DNA from: Diphasiastrum complanatum
Taxonomy: Eukaryota > Streptophyta > Lycopodiopsida > Lycopodiales > Lycopodiaceae
Direction: 5' to 3'
Assembly: GCA_029204225.1 (NCBI GenBank)
Contig: MU832101.1
Span: forward strand, 1 to 64,000
DNA: 64,000 bases
In this document: positions 1 to 11,500 of the stretch, piece by piece
Layout of the letters: the number at the start of each line of letters is the position of its first letter
Position numbering within the stretch: position 1 is the first letter of the stretch
Program-made: the position numbers and the translations under genes
Notes under the pieces: generated by a model
What the model was told of the DNA's origin: nothing
What the model saw: the letters and a program-made list of their open reading frames with translations, nothing else
Databases searched by the model: none

Positions 1-2252
1 TGTAAATTTAGCATCGGAAGCTTATCAGAGATAGACGAAGTAGATGCCTTGTGCATTGATTCTTTATCGTCAGTAATAAGGTTTCATTCCTTTACAAATT
101 GAATTAGCTTTGTAGAGCATGCGGTTTTATCCGCTATTGTCTTGTGCTCTACCGCATTATTGACATGTATATTTGATATACTTAATCTGATAACAGCTCT
201 TTGTTCTGCATTCAAATTTGTGTCAGTATTACTATGCTTGATTTCATTATGTCTGACTTTTCCAGTTGTTCAATTTGGTAATTAGTCTCTCTCTTTGCAA
301 ATGATTCGTGACTAATTATCAGTCGAGCTATTTCTCTCTCTTCGCGAATCATTCGCGACAAATAATTTGTCTAGATGTTCGTGAAAGGTTATTTTTCTGG
401 TGTTCAATTAGCGTTTGGCTACGTAATCCGAACGGCCGTGATTTCTATCACTAATGCCCTGTTCGTCTCTGATAGGCGTAGTCATACTTAGGGAAAGAGT
501 CATAATATCTCATTTCGCTGCGCACGAACACTTTTTTATGACAAGCTTTGGATTGAGGGCTAACTATTCTCTACATTATGTTGGGTTAAAAAAATGGAAA
601 CTCTAGTAGTAATACTTTGGTTGCCCACAAGACATCTTTGTTGTGTACCTCATTCTCTTTGGTTCAACTCTCCATGATCATCGTGTTGTGAAGGTTTTTT
701 TGGGGTCACCACTGACTTGCACTCAAGTGTATATTCGATTCAACTAGCTTCCTAATAAGTGGTAGGTATAGTGTAACTTGTACAACTGATGTTGTGCGCT
801 CCTTGAGATTGGAGAGATAAAATGTATTGAAAAATTATCTTGATGCTTGAGGTTCCAATTCATAAGCTGATTTTCCCGTCTCAAAACCTAAAATGGTCCA
901 TAGAGTTTGTGAGCTAGATTTGTGTATCAAAACTCATTGTGTAGCTTTCGTGTTGAGTTCCAACACTTGTCAACACTTGTCATGGAAGGCTACAAGTACT
1001 TTTTTCTACATCCCGTCTCAATGTCCTCTTTTATCTTTGAGTCTAAATCTTTCCTATCAATGCGGATATGGTTAGTCAACGTAAGTATCCGCCCAATACT
1101 TCACATAGGGGGGGGGGCTCATACCTATAAATAAAATGCTATACAGGTATTGTAACATTTTATGGACCTAGGCTTAACCATTTACCTCAATTTTCTACCT
1201 ATCATAAACTAAGTGCTTCGAATATTGTTATAGAGAAACTTTAAAGATTGACATTCGTTTGTGGACGGTAGGGAAGGGCCATGTGATAGCTTTAAAGCCT
1301 AGCTAGGAAAAGAATTATCACCAAAATGTGCTCATAAGTATGACATTTATATTGTTGACTATCTTATGAAGCAATCCATATTGTAGCTTGGAAGCACTCT
1401 ACATAAACCGATACATGATCTGAGAAACAATAGTCTTTGTGGGATAAATTAAATATCTTGGTCATGCTATCTACCACTATGAATATGTGATTCCATCCCT
1501 ACATATCTAGATCCTTCACATATCTTGGTCATGTATCTACCACTATGAATATGCGATCCCCTCCCTACATATCTCGATTCTTCACATATTTCTTTTGGTT
1601 TGTTTCAATCACGCACTTAGCTCCTCTTTTGGGGCAGTGGCTACCACAAGTTTCTTGAATTATTTCCTCACATTCCTTGATGATTCCATATCTTGCTTCC
1701 TAGATTTGATCCTTCTCAAAGTTTCCCAACTACTACCACAAATGCTACCATGATTGAGTTTTTTCTTTGAGTTTTTGGACACCTCTTGAAAAAGCTTATA
1801 ACCAATAATATAACACAACTATGTCTTATGTTTGGGATAAGCAATTTCGCTGGAGACATTGAAGCTATGATCAAATTAATAGTGACAAAGTGATAACAAC
1901 ACACCCGGTACCAACTAGGAAGGCATCCAAAGGCCCTACCTTCAAAGGCATCCAACCTTTAAAGGCAGCCACAAACCAATCCGAAAACTGTCACATTATG
2001 CCCTACATCAAGACCACTGTCACCTAGCTCCAAGGTTGCACGACGTCATCAAAGGCCAAAGCTTGAGTTCTAGTCTCTAGACATGACGATGAACCAAGGA
2101 ATGGATGACTTGCCCCTTAGTGTAGCCTCAAAAGCATGCTACTTCAACAAAGTGGGGATCTTTTTATATGAGGGGCTGCCTCGAAGATGTGGCGCAGCTA
2201 GAGCCTCTTTTTCATCATCGTCGCACATTCGTTGGCCAGCCTTATTTGAAAG
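1..2252. other. Region upstream of the host gene; no gene recognised
   Basis: AT-rich non-coding sequence. The open frames here are short and resemble nothing I know. It holds a 67-bp tandem duplication near 1453 and a G9 run near 1108. The promoter of the saccharopine-dehydrogenase-like gene should lie in the last few hundred bases, but I see no convincing TATA box to report. Confidence 0.5.
1453..1586. repeat. Tandem duplication, 2 x 67 bp
   Basis: Two adjacent units start with atatcttggtcatg and end near cttcac, at about 1453 and 1520. They differ by a few substitutions and one small indel. No coding potential is seen. Confidence 0.75.
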
Positions 2253-2253
2253 C

Positions 2254-2302
<49 letters not shown>
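2253..2302 (+). repeat. (GA)n microsatellite abutting the start codon
   Basis: A run of GA dinucleotides with one interruption ends one base before the ATG at 2304. As part of the 5' UTR it would give a purine-rich leader. The same dinucleotide forms the tails of the LINEs in this window (CT on the LINE sense strand), but no LINE body adjoins this tract. Confidence 0.85.
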
Positions 2303-2303
<1 letters not shown>

Positions 2304-2306
<3 letters not shown>

Positions 2307-2525
2307 CTTGGAATATGCAGCGTACAGCTGCAAAATCCAACATGCAGCATTTGCAAAAGATGGATGGGAAGGGTGCGCTGCGCTGCTGAGAATGGCGGGG
2401 GCGAGCTGGGAAGCAACAAGCGAGTGGTGGTGGTTGGAGGTACCGGACGGGTGGGAGGATCCACAGCGCGTGCTCTGTCCAAATTGTTACCAAATTTGGA
2501 GACTTGTTATTGCGGGTCGAAATAG
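2304..2525 (+). CDS. Exon 1: start, putative transit peptide and Rossmann GxGxxG loop
   Basis: The ATG at 2304 opens a frame with about 38 residues rich in Cys, Arg and Ser, ending near VRCAAE, a plausible short plastid transit peptide. Then comes [13 protein letters not shown], the dinucleotide-binding beta-alpha-beta loop. After PNLE the family continues with a strand ending in GRNR. Here that stretch (LVIAGRNR) is present but in the neighbouring frame, so one base is extra around 2497-2502. The unshifted frame stops at the TAG overlapping the donor. The donor is aatag|gtgctc, and exon 2 completes the split Arg codon exactly. Confidence 0.8.
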
Positions 2526-5500
2526 GTGCTCTTTATTTCTCAATGTCACTCCAATTGGGCACAGAACAACCGTTTCATTACTACGTGCATTTACAAATTA
2601 AGTAGAGAATTGGCGGGGAATTTCACTGTTTATTCCTGGAGAGCATTGAATCGGGCAAAGGTTGGCATTCCTCAGGAATTTGAGGGCGGATTTTATTAAA
2701 AAAACAAAAAGTTCAACATGAGACAGTAGAACAAATGTATATTAGACTATAAACTTTGGTGAAAGTGATATGCGGACAGATTATTTATTATGAAGTCCAT
2801 AGAAAGTTTGAAAAGCAGATTATGGCCCATAAAATATCCGATAAGAAGTTGGAATAGGACAATAAATCCTGCTAAAAGTAAAAAAATGTGGGCAATAAAA
2901 ATATTTCACAGCTATAATGTAAAGTATGATCCATAACTCAATGAGTCTGTTGCCTGGTAGAAGGGTCAATCTAAAGCCATTCCCCCATACATAAAATTCT
3001 CAGAAACTTTATTTTCTTTCAGTCGTAGAATGCTTTAGAAGATTTCAATTCGTTCTTCGTTTCTTTTAGTCAAAAAACACGTGATTTGAAGAGGCATCTC
3101 ATTCAGATGGAATAATCTCTCCTTGTGAGAGAAACATTCTTAATTTGGTCAGTGAGTGTTTTCGTGGGTAACCGACTGCCATATTTTTTCCAGGAGACTT
3201 TTTCGACTGCCTGCACTAGTAGAATAAAAGGCTGTAAGTATCCTTACAAGAAATGAGCTTCACAGTTATCACCATCATCTGAGTCCAGATCTGTCTGCGG
3301 TCTTCTCTCCTAGAGAAGAGAGATGTGATCTAAATTTTTTGTATGAGATAGATTTCGCTGATCTGTCTGACGTGTCTTGCCGTAGTAAGAACGTCTTCCG
3401 TACCATGAGTGCAACACAATGTAAGTCCACATACGATATGAGAGAGCACAACATGATTAGTGTCCCGGAATAAGAAGTAATATCTCCTTCGAATTTCTTA
3501 GTAGACAGGACATTTGAAGATAAAGTGTTCCTTTGAGTCCACCTCACCCAAGGCACATTGGTGACAAATACTCTCCTCTCTTGTGCAACCCTGGAAGCGC
3601 TCAGTCTCTATCGTAAGCTGGTGTGTAAGCTGGTGTGATGAGACTCAAAAATAGCCAAACATGAACTTGAGATCATGAGATAGTCTTGAATCCAAATAGT
3701 GCGGCAAGGAGAACCCTACCACATCCAACACCAAAGTTGAGTTGAGTTTAACTTCCATTTGGCTGTACCACACGTGACAAGATATGCATGATAGATGGAC
3801 CATTTGATGATTGATGAGGGAAGATTTGTGATAAAGATGCCAAATGTCTCAAGTAGGTTGAGAGGCTTGGGAAAACCATGACACTCAATAACCTTGGTAA
3901 CAAAGATGTCAAAAGGAGGTAAGTGTTGCCTGTGTGTATCTTTGTTCAGAATCCGATAACATCCCGTCTCTCTGAATATACATGATGTCAGACTCCACAT
4001 CTGAAACTTGACTAAAAACCTAGCTTATCCCATGTGCAGCAATCAGCAATCTCGATTCCTATCGATTTTTCCTGCATGTACAAACATCAGAGCACATGTA
4101 ACATGGTGGAGCTGGCTGCCTTGTCTCCTCCCAACCTTTGCTGCATAGCTTCTGATGAGGAATGCCTCTCTCTAGGCTCACTTATGTACAATCCTCAAGC
4201 ACCCCTTAACCCTGACCTTTCCTAACGTCGACACATGGCCAATTCCATGCACAGTCGACACTTGCCACTTGGCAGTACTCTGACACATAGGCAAGTGAGT
4301 AGGCTGACATGTGTCACTCATACACTGGACCAAGTGTCCCAGTGAGCATGTGACACGTGTCATGTTTGACCGGTCAACCCTAACATGTTTCACTCATTCA
4401 CTAGACCAAGTGTCCCAGTGAGCATATGACACGTGTCCCGTTGACTAGTCAACTCCTACTTTTTAGGAGGTCAGTCCAGCCACTCCTCATAAATGACCCA
4501 ATACCCCATGCCAAAGCTAAGCACGACTCTTTGAGGTCCAATGCCAACTAATTACATCCAATGCCAACTAATTACAGTTTATTTACAATTTACTTATGGT
4601 CACCACAGACCGGTGACTTAGCCATTTTAGTAATTACAATAATTACAAAACGTACATGTGTCTCTGAAAACTGTAAATAACCGGGACTGGGAGTAAAGGC
4701 ACTAACACATGATGAGCTGAAAAATGGCACCAAGTTGTAGAGGGGAGACTACAAACATTGCTAGCATACTTGATATGGGACAAAGGGCTTAATGTGTATC
4801 ATGCGTGACAACATAGTAATCTACATACGTGAAATAGTGGCCCAATCGGATGAGATGAGACCTGCACAACATGCCTCTGCTGCATACAAGGTTGTGGGGG
4901 CAACAATGGTATCAAAAAGTAGATACTTATTACTTGGGGCATCTCGAATGAACTTCCGAAAACATAAACTCTCCAATTGGACTAGAGAAGCGTGGCCCTT
5001 CCTAGGTCTAGTGGCTGCCTGTCTCATACCAAATATAGGGCCCATAAAAAGCACACCTAAATATGTGTAAGATGACACAACCTCTAGTGGATGTTTATCG
5101 AAGATGAGTTCTTGTCGCCGTATGAAAGCTTTGGATGTATTGAAGACCATAACGTTGGTTTTCGCAATAGCCCCAACCCTATCTAGTACATAAAGCATGA
5201 AGACTGTCCAACTGTCTTTGTAGACCTCCTCTAGTTGGGGAGACTAGAACCAAATAGTTTGCATAAAGAAGAATGACAATCAGTATGTCGCCAAGTCTGC
5301 AACCTACACCTCCACACTACACAATGACCCTCTCAGCTCATCAATGTACAAAATATAAAGCATGGGTGAGAGGGAACAACCCTACCTCACCCCTTATGGT
5401 GCTCCATATCTGCTCTGAGACACCTATGTCACTCTCGAAACAACCTAGAACTCTCTCATATAGCACCATCACCATCAAAACTGCGTTAGTGGAGAAACCA

Positions 5501-8500
5501 AGATCTCGGAGCCGCTACATGAGTAGAGATCATGGGACAGAATCAAAGGCTTTTTTTGAAGTCAACAAAACAATTAGTGAACCTGCTCCCCTCTAGTGTC
5601 TAGCCTCCTCAATGAGAGCTCAGAGTGAAAAAATGGTATATAGTGGAATAATGAGCCTTAAAACTTGCTTGGCCCAATTTGTGTAATCTCTTGGTCTTAG
5701 GCTCGGAACTTACAAGCGACTAAAAGATAGTGCCATACAACTTTGATATGATGTGTCCAATCATGATAGTACGGTATTTTCTTGGATTCATGGGGGCACC
5801 ATTTTTGTGGGCGGGATGATGATGTTAGTGCACTAGGACGAAGGAAGCCAGAGACAATTGCATGATTAAAGATAGTGGCCAAAATGGGCAACGGTTGGTC
5901 GGTAGCATGAGTTAGTAGAGAGGGATGGAGATGAGCGGGTCAGTGGCCTATCGTATATAACGTATTAGCATAAGTATCATCCAAGAGGGGGGTGGGGTAT
6001 GAGGGATGAACTCTCGCCTAAAAGTACCCAAGGAAGAGTCGAAAGAAGGTTGACAAGCTATTTCCCTTCACACTCATCAAAGGCCCACTTTTTGTGATGG
6101 AGTCCCGATGGTAGGACCAGAGAGCAATATGTAGAAGGTGAGGTTCATGTGTACGTCATGCATGGGTTACTCGATGGTGTAAAAATTGACACTAGTCATC
6201 ATACTAAGGATGTTGTATGGAACAAGATGGTGTGGGCGTATGTCTGCGGGGCTTAGCGGGGGAAAAACAATGAGGCAACAATGTGGAGTGATGTGGTGAA
6301 GAAGTTGGCCTGTGTCTCCAACGAGCTATCATGTGGAAAGTGGGGAAGTAGTCAGGTGAGGGATTTTTGATATGGTGTCATATAAGAATGGTCGAAGGTG
6401 TATAGGGATGCACGATCAATGGAAAGAAGGGTGGCAATTTTAGGGGTATGATAGTACCAATTGGAAAGAGAGAAAGGAGTGATTAGAAGGGGTAGTGGGG
6501 ACAGAAAGGAGCGATTAGAAAGGGTAGTGGGGAAGATATGGAAGTCAAATATTAGTGGAATGAAGGATGGTGACCCCATGAGGAAGTTGACGATGCTGTT
6601 ATCGCCACTATGAGAGTGGCACTTGTATCTGCTAGACTGAGGCCAACAAGCTAAGCTAGTGTAAATGGCTAACTCATGGGCTTCGCTTGGATGCAACAAA
6701 TACTCCCCATACTTGGTGACAACATAGTTACCAGAATATGAAAAGATTTTCAATACTACATCTCAAAATATGGAAATCTCGAATACACATACGGATAAAT
6801 ATGCCACGTCATTATGCCAGGTCATCAAATTTTCATTTTTTAAACCTAGGAAGATTTGAATAAAATTCTAAACTTCTAATTGCACTTTAAAGCTCAAATT
6901 TCAGACCAAATAGAATACTAAGTTATGTAATTTACATCTAAAAAGCAATATTCACATTCAAATTTCAAAATCATTGATACATCACAAGATAAGAATCTCA
7001 TCCATAGTAGAATATCCAGTCCTGAAGCCTGCTTGGCCAAGAGCATATAGTCCATCCGCTTCCGCTTTTTAGCTAACAATAGACTGTAGGACCGAGCCAA
7101 AAAAGTTTAGCCATGATGTGGCTAATCATAATCGTGCGGTAATTTTCCACGTTCATTAGATCACCAGCTTTAAGTATAGGATGTAGAAGGTTAGTGCACC
7201 AGGCAGTAGGGAAACCAAACATGATAGCCTGATTAAAGGTATGAGAGATGTATTGAGAAACTATACGAGCCACATGTTTAAGGAAATCAACACTAAGTGA
7301 GTTAGTATCTTCAGCTTTGTGACTTTGGGCTCGTTTAATAGCATCTTCAATCAAAGAAGGGGTAAACAATGTAAATTCAGTAGGTCTCGATGAGAGAGTA
7401 ATAGGGGAAGAATCAACAGTATATAGACGTATAGCATACTCCCCCAAGACTCGATAGCAACAGGAGCAGTCGTGAAAGACTTCTTGGAGGTGGTCTTCCA
7501 AAAATAAGATGAAGAAGATGAAACAAGAGAATCTATTAGCTTTTGACCTCTTTTTTGCAAGTATGTCTTGTTTTTCTTTCTCACAAGTGTGCGATAAATT
7601 CTTTCTTCTTGAACAAGTGACGTAGGAGAATGAAACCTGGCATGCACCACTTGCTTATGCATAAGAGAACACTCAGTATTATACCATTTATTATGCACAC
7701 GTCTATGAGTGGAATTAAACTTTACAGGATATGAAGAAGAAGCAGCATATAGTAAAGACTGTGAAAGGAAAATAGCCTGGTGCTCAACAGAGGATGAAAA
7801 GGGGTAGTCACGAAGGAGAGACATCAAAGAAGAAGAGTAAGCAGAAGTGCCATGAATCGAAAACTTAATGTGGGGACGAGTGACGCGTGGTCGCAGTACA
7901 TTGGGCGGAGGGGCGACATGAACAATGAAAATGGACAACATGGAATGGTCTGATAAGGTAGGAGGTAGGATACTGTTATGTACCATAACGGTACGCCCTT
8001 CAGTGACAGCCTTGCAAGGGGCATGAAGCAGGTCTGGCGTTATCGACATGTTTAATCCTAGGTGGTCACGTGTCGCCGGCAGGACCGTGCTTGATGGGAC
8101 CCACTAAGCTATGCCTATATAGTGGTGGGGTTTCCCTCTTTCCATTCACTCAGTCCTACCCGGGAGTTGGTGGATGGAGAGCACGTGCATGAGCCAGGAT
8201 GTATCTCCAGGCCAGGAGATGTATGCTAGGAGAGCCGAGGGTGATGGCTGGTGGTATGGGACGCCAAGTTATCACAGGAGGCTCGACTAGGCATAATTAT
8301 GTCGATAGCTCCAGTGCATGGGGGTGGGTCGGTTGTGACCCTATGGATGGGCGGATACGGTGCGTTGTCACTGGTATGGGGTGTGCAGTAACCTTCAAGG
8401 CAGTCGGAGATCCTTAGGGAGATGTAACATTTGGTATGAGAGCAGCCGATTATCTTGTTAGGTGCACTCGTTCCCCTTTATTACCTTTGTAGTTTGTTAT

Positions 8501-11500
8501 TCTTTTAAAAGGAATGTGGCGGTTTGATATTTTTAACCTTTGTTTCAAATGATTTTTTGAAAGGGTTAAATTTGTGGCTTCGAAGGAATTAATTTTGGGG
8601 CTTTAGTTTTTCCCTTTGTATGAACCTTTGCTTATGAAGGTTTATAACTTGGTTATGAGTTTTCTTATAAACATAGTGGATTTAAAGAAAACTATAGCCC
8701 AAATCTTATAAGAAATTTTCTTTTATGAAGCTTTGGAGAAACCGTCAATAACTGTACTCTAAGATTTTCCTTTCTAAAGAAGAACTAAAAAGTTAAAGGA
8801 AAGGAGGTGGTCTGCCGCGGATACAGATTGTCAGAACCAATTCTGGTTCTGGTACGGCTGTACCTGCGGGCTTGAGGTTGTGGAGGGGAGACATTAAATT
8901 CCATTCCTTCTCTTTGGAAGGGTACGGTCTGCAGCCGCTGGCTGGTTCCCGCGATTTGAGTGCTAGTCTGGCAGAAGAAAGGGGGGGAGGGGGGGGAGTT
9001 AATACCTCCCCTATCCTCATACTGTACACCGCCGCAGAGCAGCAAGTAGCGCGCTGCAAGCCTGCGGCCGTGATGCCTTTTTCTATATGGAGGGGGGGAG
9101 GTGAGTTGATATGACTCTTCCCTCTCCCAACCTGTTTGTACCTCTGGTCTTGGAATGAGCCATGAGGCGCGCCCTCCTAGGAGAAGGTAGTAAGCTAAAG
9201 CTTGTTAAACAATTCTTGTAAGTTGAAAGTTAATTCCTATGTTGAACTATAAGCTCTAAGATGAAAATCTTAGAGGAGCTTATGAACTTTTTTAACTTAA
9301 AAGTTGAAACCAAGCCAAATTCTGGAAAAGATGTCCTTTCATGTTCGTACCTCTCTCCTTCTCACTCTTTGTATCTATAGATCTCCAAAGTATGGGAAAG
9401 GACACTTGGGGCCTTTTTGGGGCCCCACTTGTCCTTTTTGCAAGAGCTTTGGGGGAGGGAGTAAAGGAAGTACGTTCATTTTCCTCTACCCCATTCTCAA
9501 AGTTGCTTGTAGAGTTTTTGAGTGCTCAAGCTGTCTTATTTTCTTGAGCCCTTCATCTCTAGTTGTCAGTTTTTAACGGTTTTGATACCGTTGTTCTCCG
9601 TTTTTCCTCTAACTTTTTGCTGCATACTGCTTTTGCCATGGATACTCCTATGGATGTTTCTCAGACTCCAAGTCCCCCGAGGACTGATATGGAGCAAATG
9701 ACATGTGCGATAAATTTGTTGCAAGAACAAATTATCGACATGCGCTCTACGCATGAACGGGCGGAGACCGAGTTGCTGTGGGCTATGTCCCAATCTCGGC
9801 AGGCACTTCTTAACCCGATGTTTACCCCGGAGTTTTTCACTGGGGAGAAAAAGGATAGACACCAAGCCGTGGTCTTGGCATGGCTTGATCGATGGACTTC
9901 ACATTTCTCCATGCACGATCTGTCAGACAGCTCCCGGATTGCTACTGCCATTATGTTTTTGCGAGGAAAAGCATATTTATGGTGGCAAGATCTTAAGGAG
10001 CGTGCTACAGTCCCCTTAACTTGGGATGACTTTCAGGTAGCCTTTAAGGCCGCCTTTATGCCTGTCCTTGACGATTTTGAATATTATCGTTGATTTGCAA
10101 CTTTGCAAATGGGGACGAAACCATTGGATATCTACTTGCAAGACTTCCAAGAGGCAGCTTCGCGGTTTGTTAACCGCATAGACGGAGTTCTGCTTAAGCT
10201 GCATTTCATTTTGGGCTTGCCCAAAGAATATCAGTTGGAGGTCCGCCGCAATCAACCACAATCCTTAGAGGATGCCGTATGTTTCGCTCGAATTTTCGAC
10301 GATACGCACACAATGACCCCCAAAGAGCAGCAGAAGCTGGATTTCAAAGACAAACCCTCTTCGGGCCCTTCCTTCAAAAAGGAAAAAGTGCGTATTGTTG
10401 ACGAAGCTTCCCCTTCGAAAAAGAAAAAAAAAGCGCCCTCGGTTGGAGAGAGCTGACTTTGATAAGGCCAAAATCGACGGGTTGTGTTTCTCCTGCATGG
10501 AGAAGGGGCACCTTTCCAAGGACTACCCGAAGAGACGGAAGAAGGGTGGCTGCTCCTTTAAGGCACCAGGTAACTCTTCTATTTCTTGCATTGATGTATC
10601 TTTTAAAGATGAAACAGTTTGTAGTAATTGTTGTTTTAACACTGCGGTTTTTGGACCTCACGACCTCATTCGTATGAGTGGGTTCGTAAATAGCCAACCT
10701 GTGAGTGTTCTTTTTGACGATGGTTCTACGCATAATTTTATTAATGCTAAGTTGATGCAGAAGCCGCAGTTGGCAACCGCACCAAGTGACCACAAGTACG
10801 TGGTTAGGATGGCAGCTGGTGGGGAGCAGCAGGTCTGGGACCACTTTGTCCCCCACATGCCGTTAAAGATTCAGAACTATGTAGATAATTTGTCTTTTCA
10901 TGTTATGAATCTTGATAAGGTAGATTCAATCCTAGGTAAGGAATGGTTTCATGCTAGGAATGAGTTGTTAAAGAAAGATTATGTTTCACATAGTATATCT
11001 TTCTTGCATAATGGCTCTATGGTTTGTCTTAAAGGCGATGAGCCTGATCCACCTTTTGTAAGTGCTCATGAGGCTAATCAATGCATTTTAGATTATGAGT
11101 ATCATTTGTATTTATGTTATCTGAAAGATGAATCGTACATGGATGCTTTTGTTACTCATACTTTCAATGTTGATGTATCGTCTTTCCCTAAAACAATGTC
11201 TTTTTCTGATGTTAATCTAGAATCTACGCCTGAGGGCAAAATCTTTTAAAAGACTTAGGGAGGAATATAGTGATATATTCCATGAGCAGTTGCCTAAGGG
11301 TCTTCCCCCCTCTCGGGGAGAACATCACATAGATCTCCTTCTCGACAGCTCTCCTGTATCGCTTTTTCCCTACATGATGAGCCCAAAGGAAGAAGATGAG
11401 GTTGCTAGTCAACTTAAGGAGTTATTACTTAAGGGCCACATTAGGCCCAATAAGTCCCCTTGGGGAGCTCCTGTTTTGTTAACCGGCAAGAAAGACGGCG

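Larger units (their letters stand above)
3240..6753 (-). mobile_element. LINE-A, degenerate non-LTR retrotransposon fragment
   Basis: Read on the minus strand, this is a broken ORF2. The end of the AP-endonuclease domain lies at 6753-6352 ([19 protein letters not shown]). Decayed reverse-transcriptase remains lie around 5900-5200. The thumb/linker region ([20 protein letters not shown]) lies at 5198-4821, and C-terminal parts at 4000-3275 include a remnant ITSLF motif. It is full of stops and frameshifts and interrupted near 4.0-4.7 kb by an LTR-like repeat. It matches LINE-D (33-36 kb) domain by domain. It lies in intron 1, antisense to the host gene. Confidence 0.8.

Noticed and set aside
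2083-2601. 172-codon open frame across the (GA)n and exon 1
   Set aside because: It is one frame off the Rossmann motif for most of its length and owes its Arg-Glu run to the microsatellite. Only its LVIAGRNR segment is meaningful, as part of the frameshifted exon.
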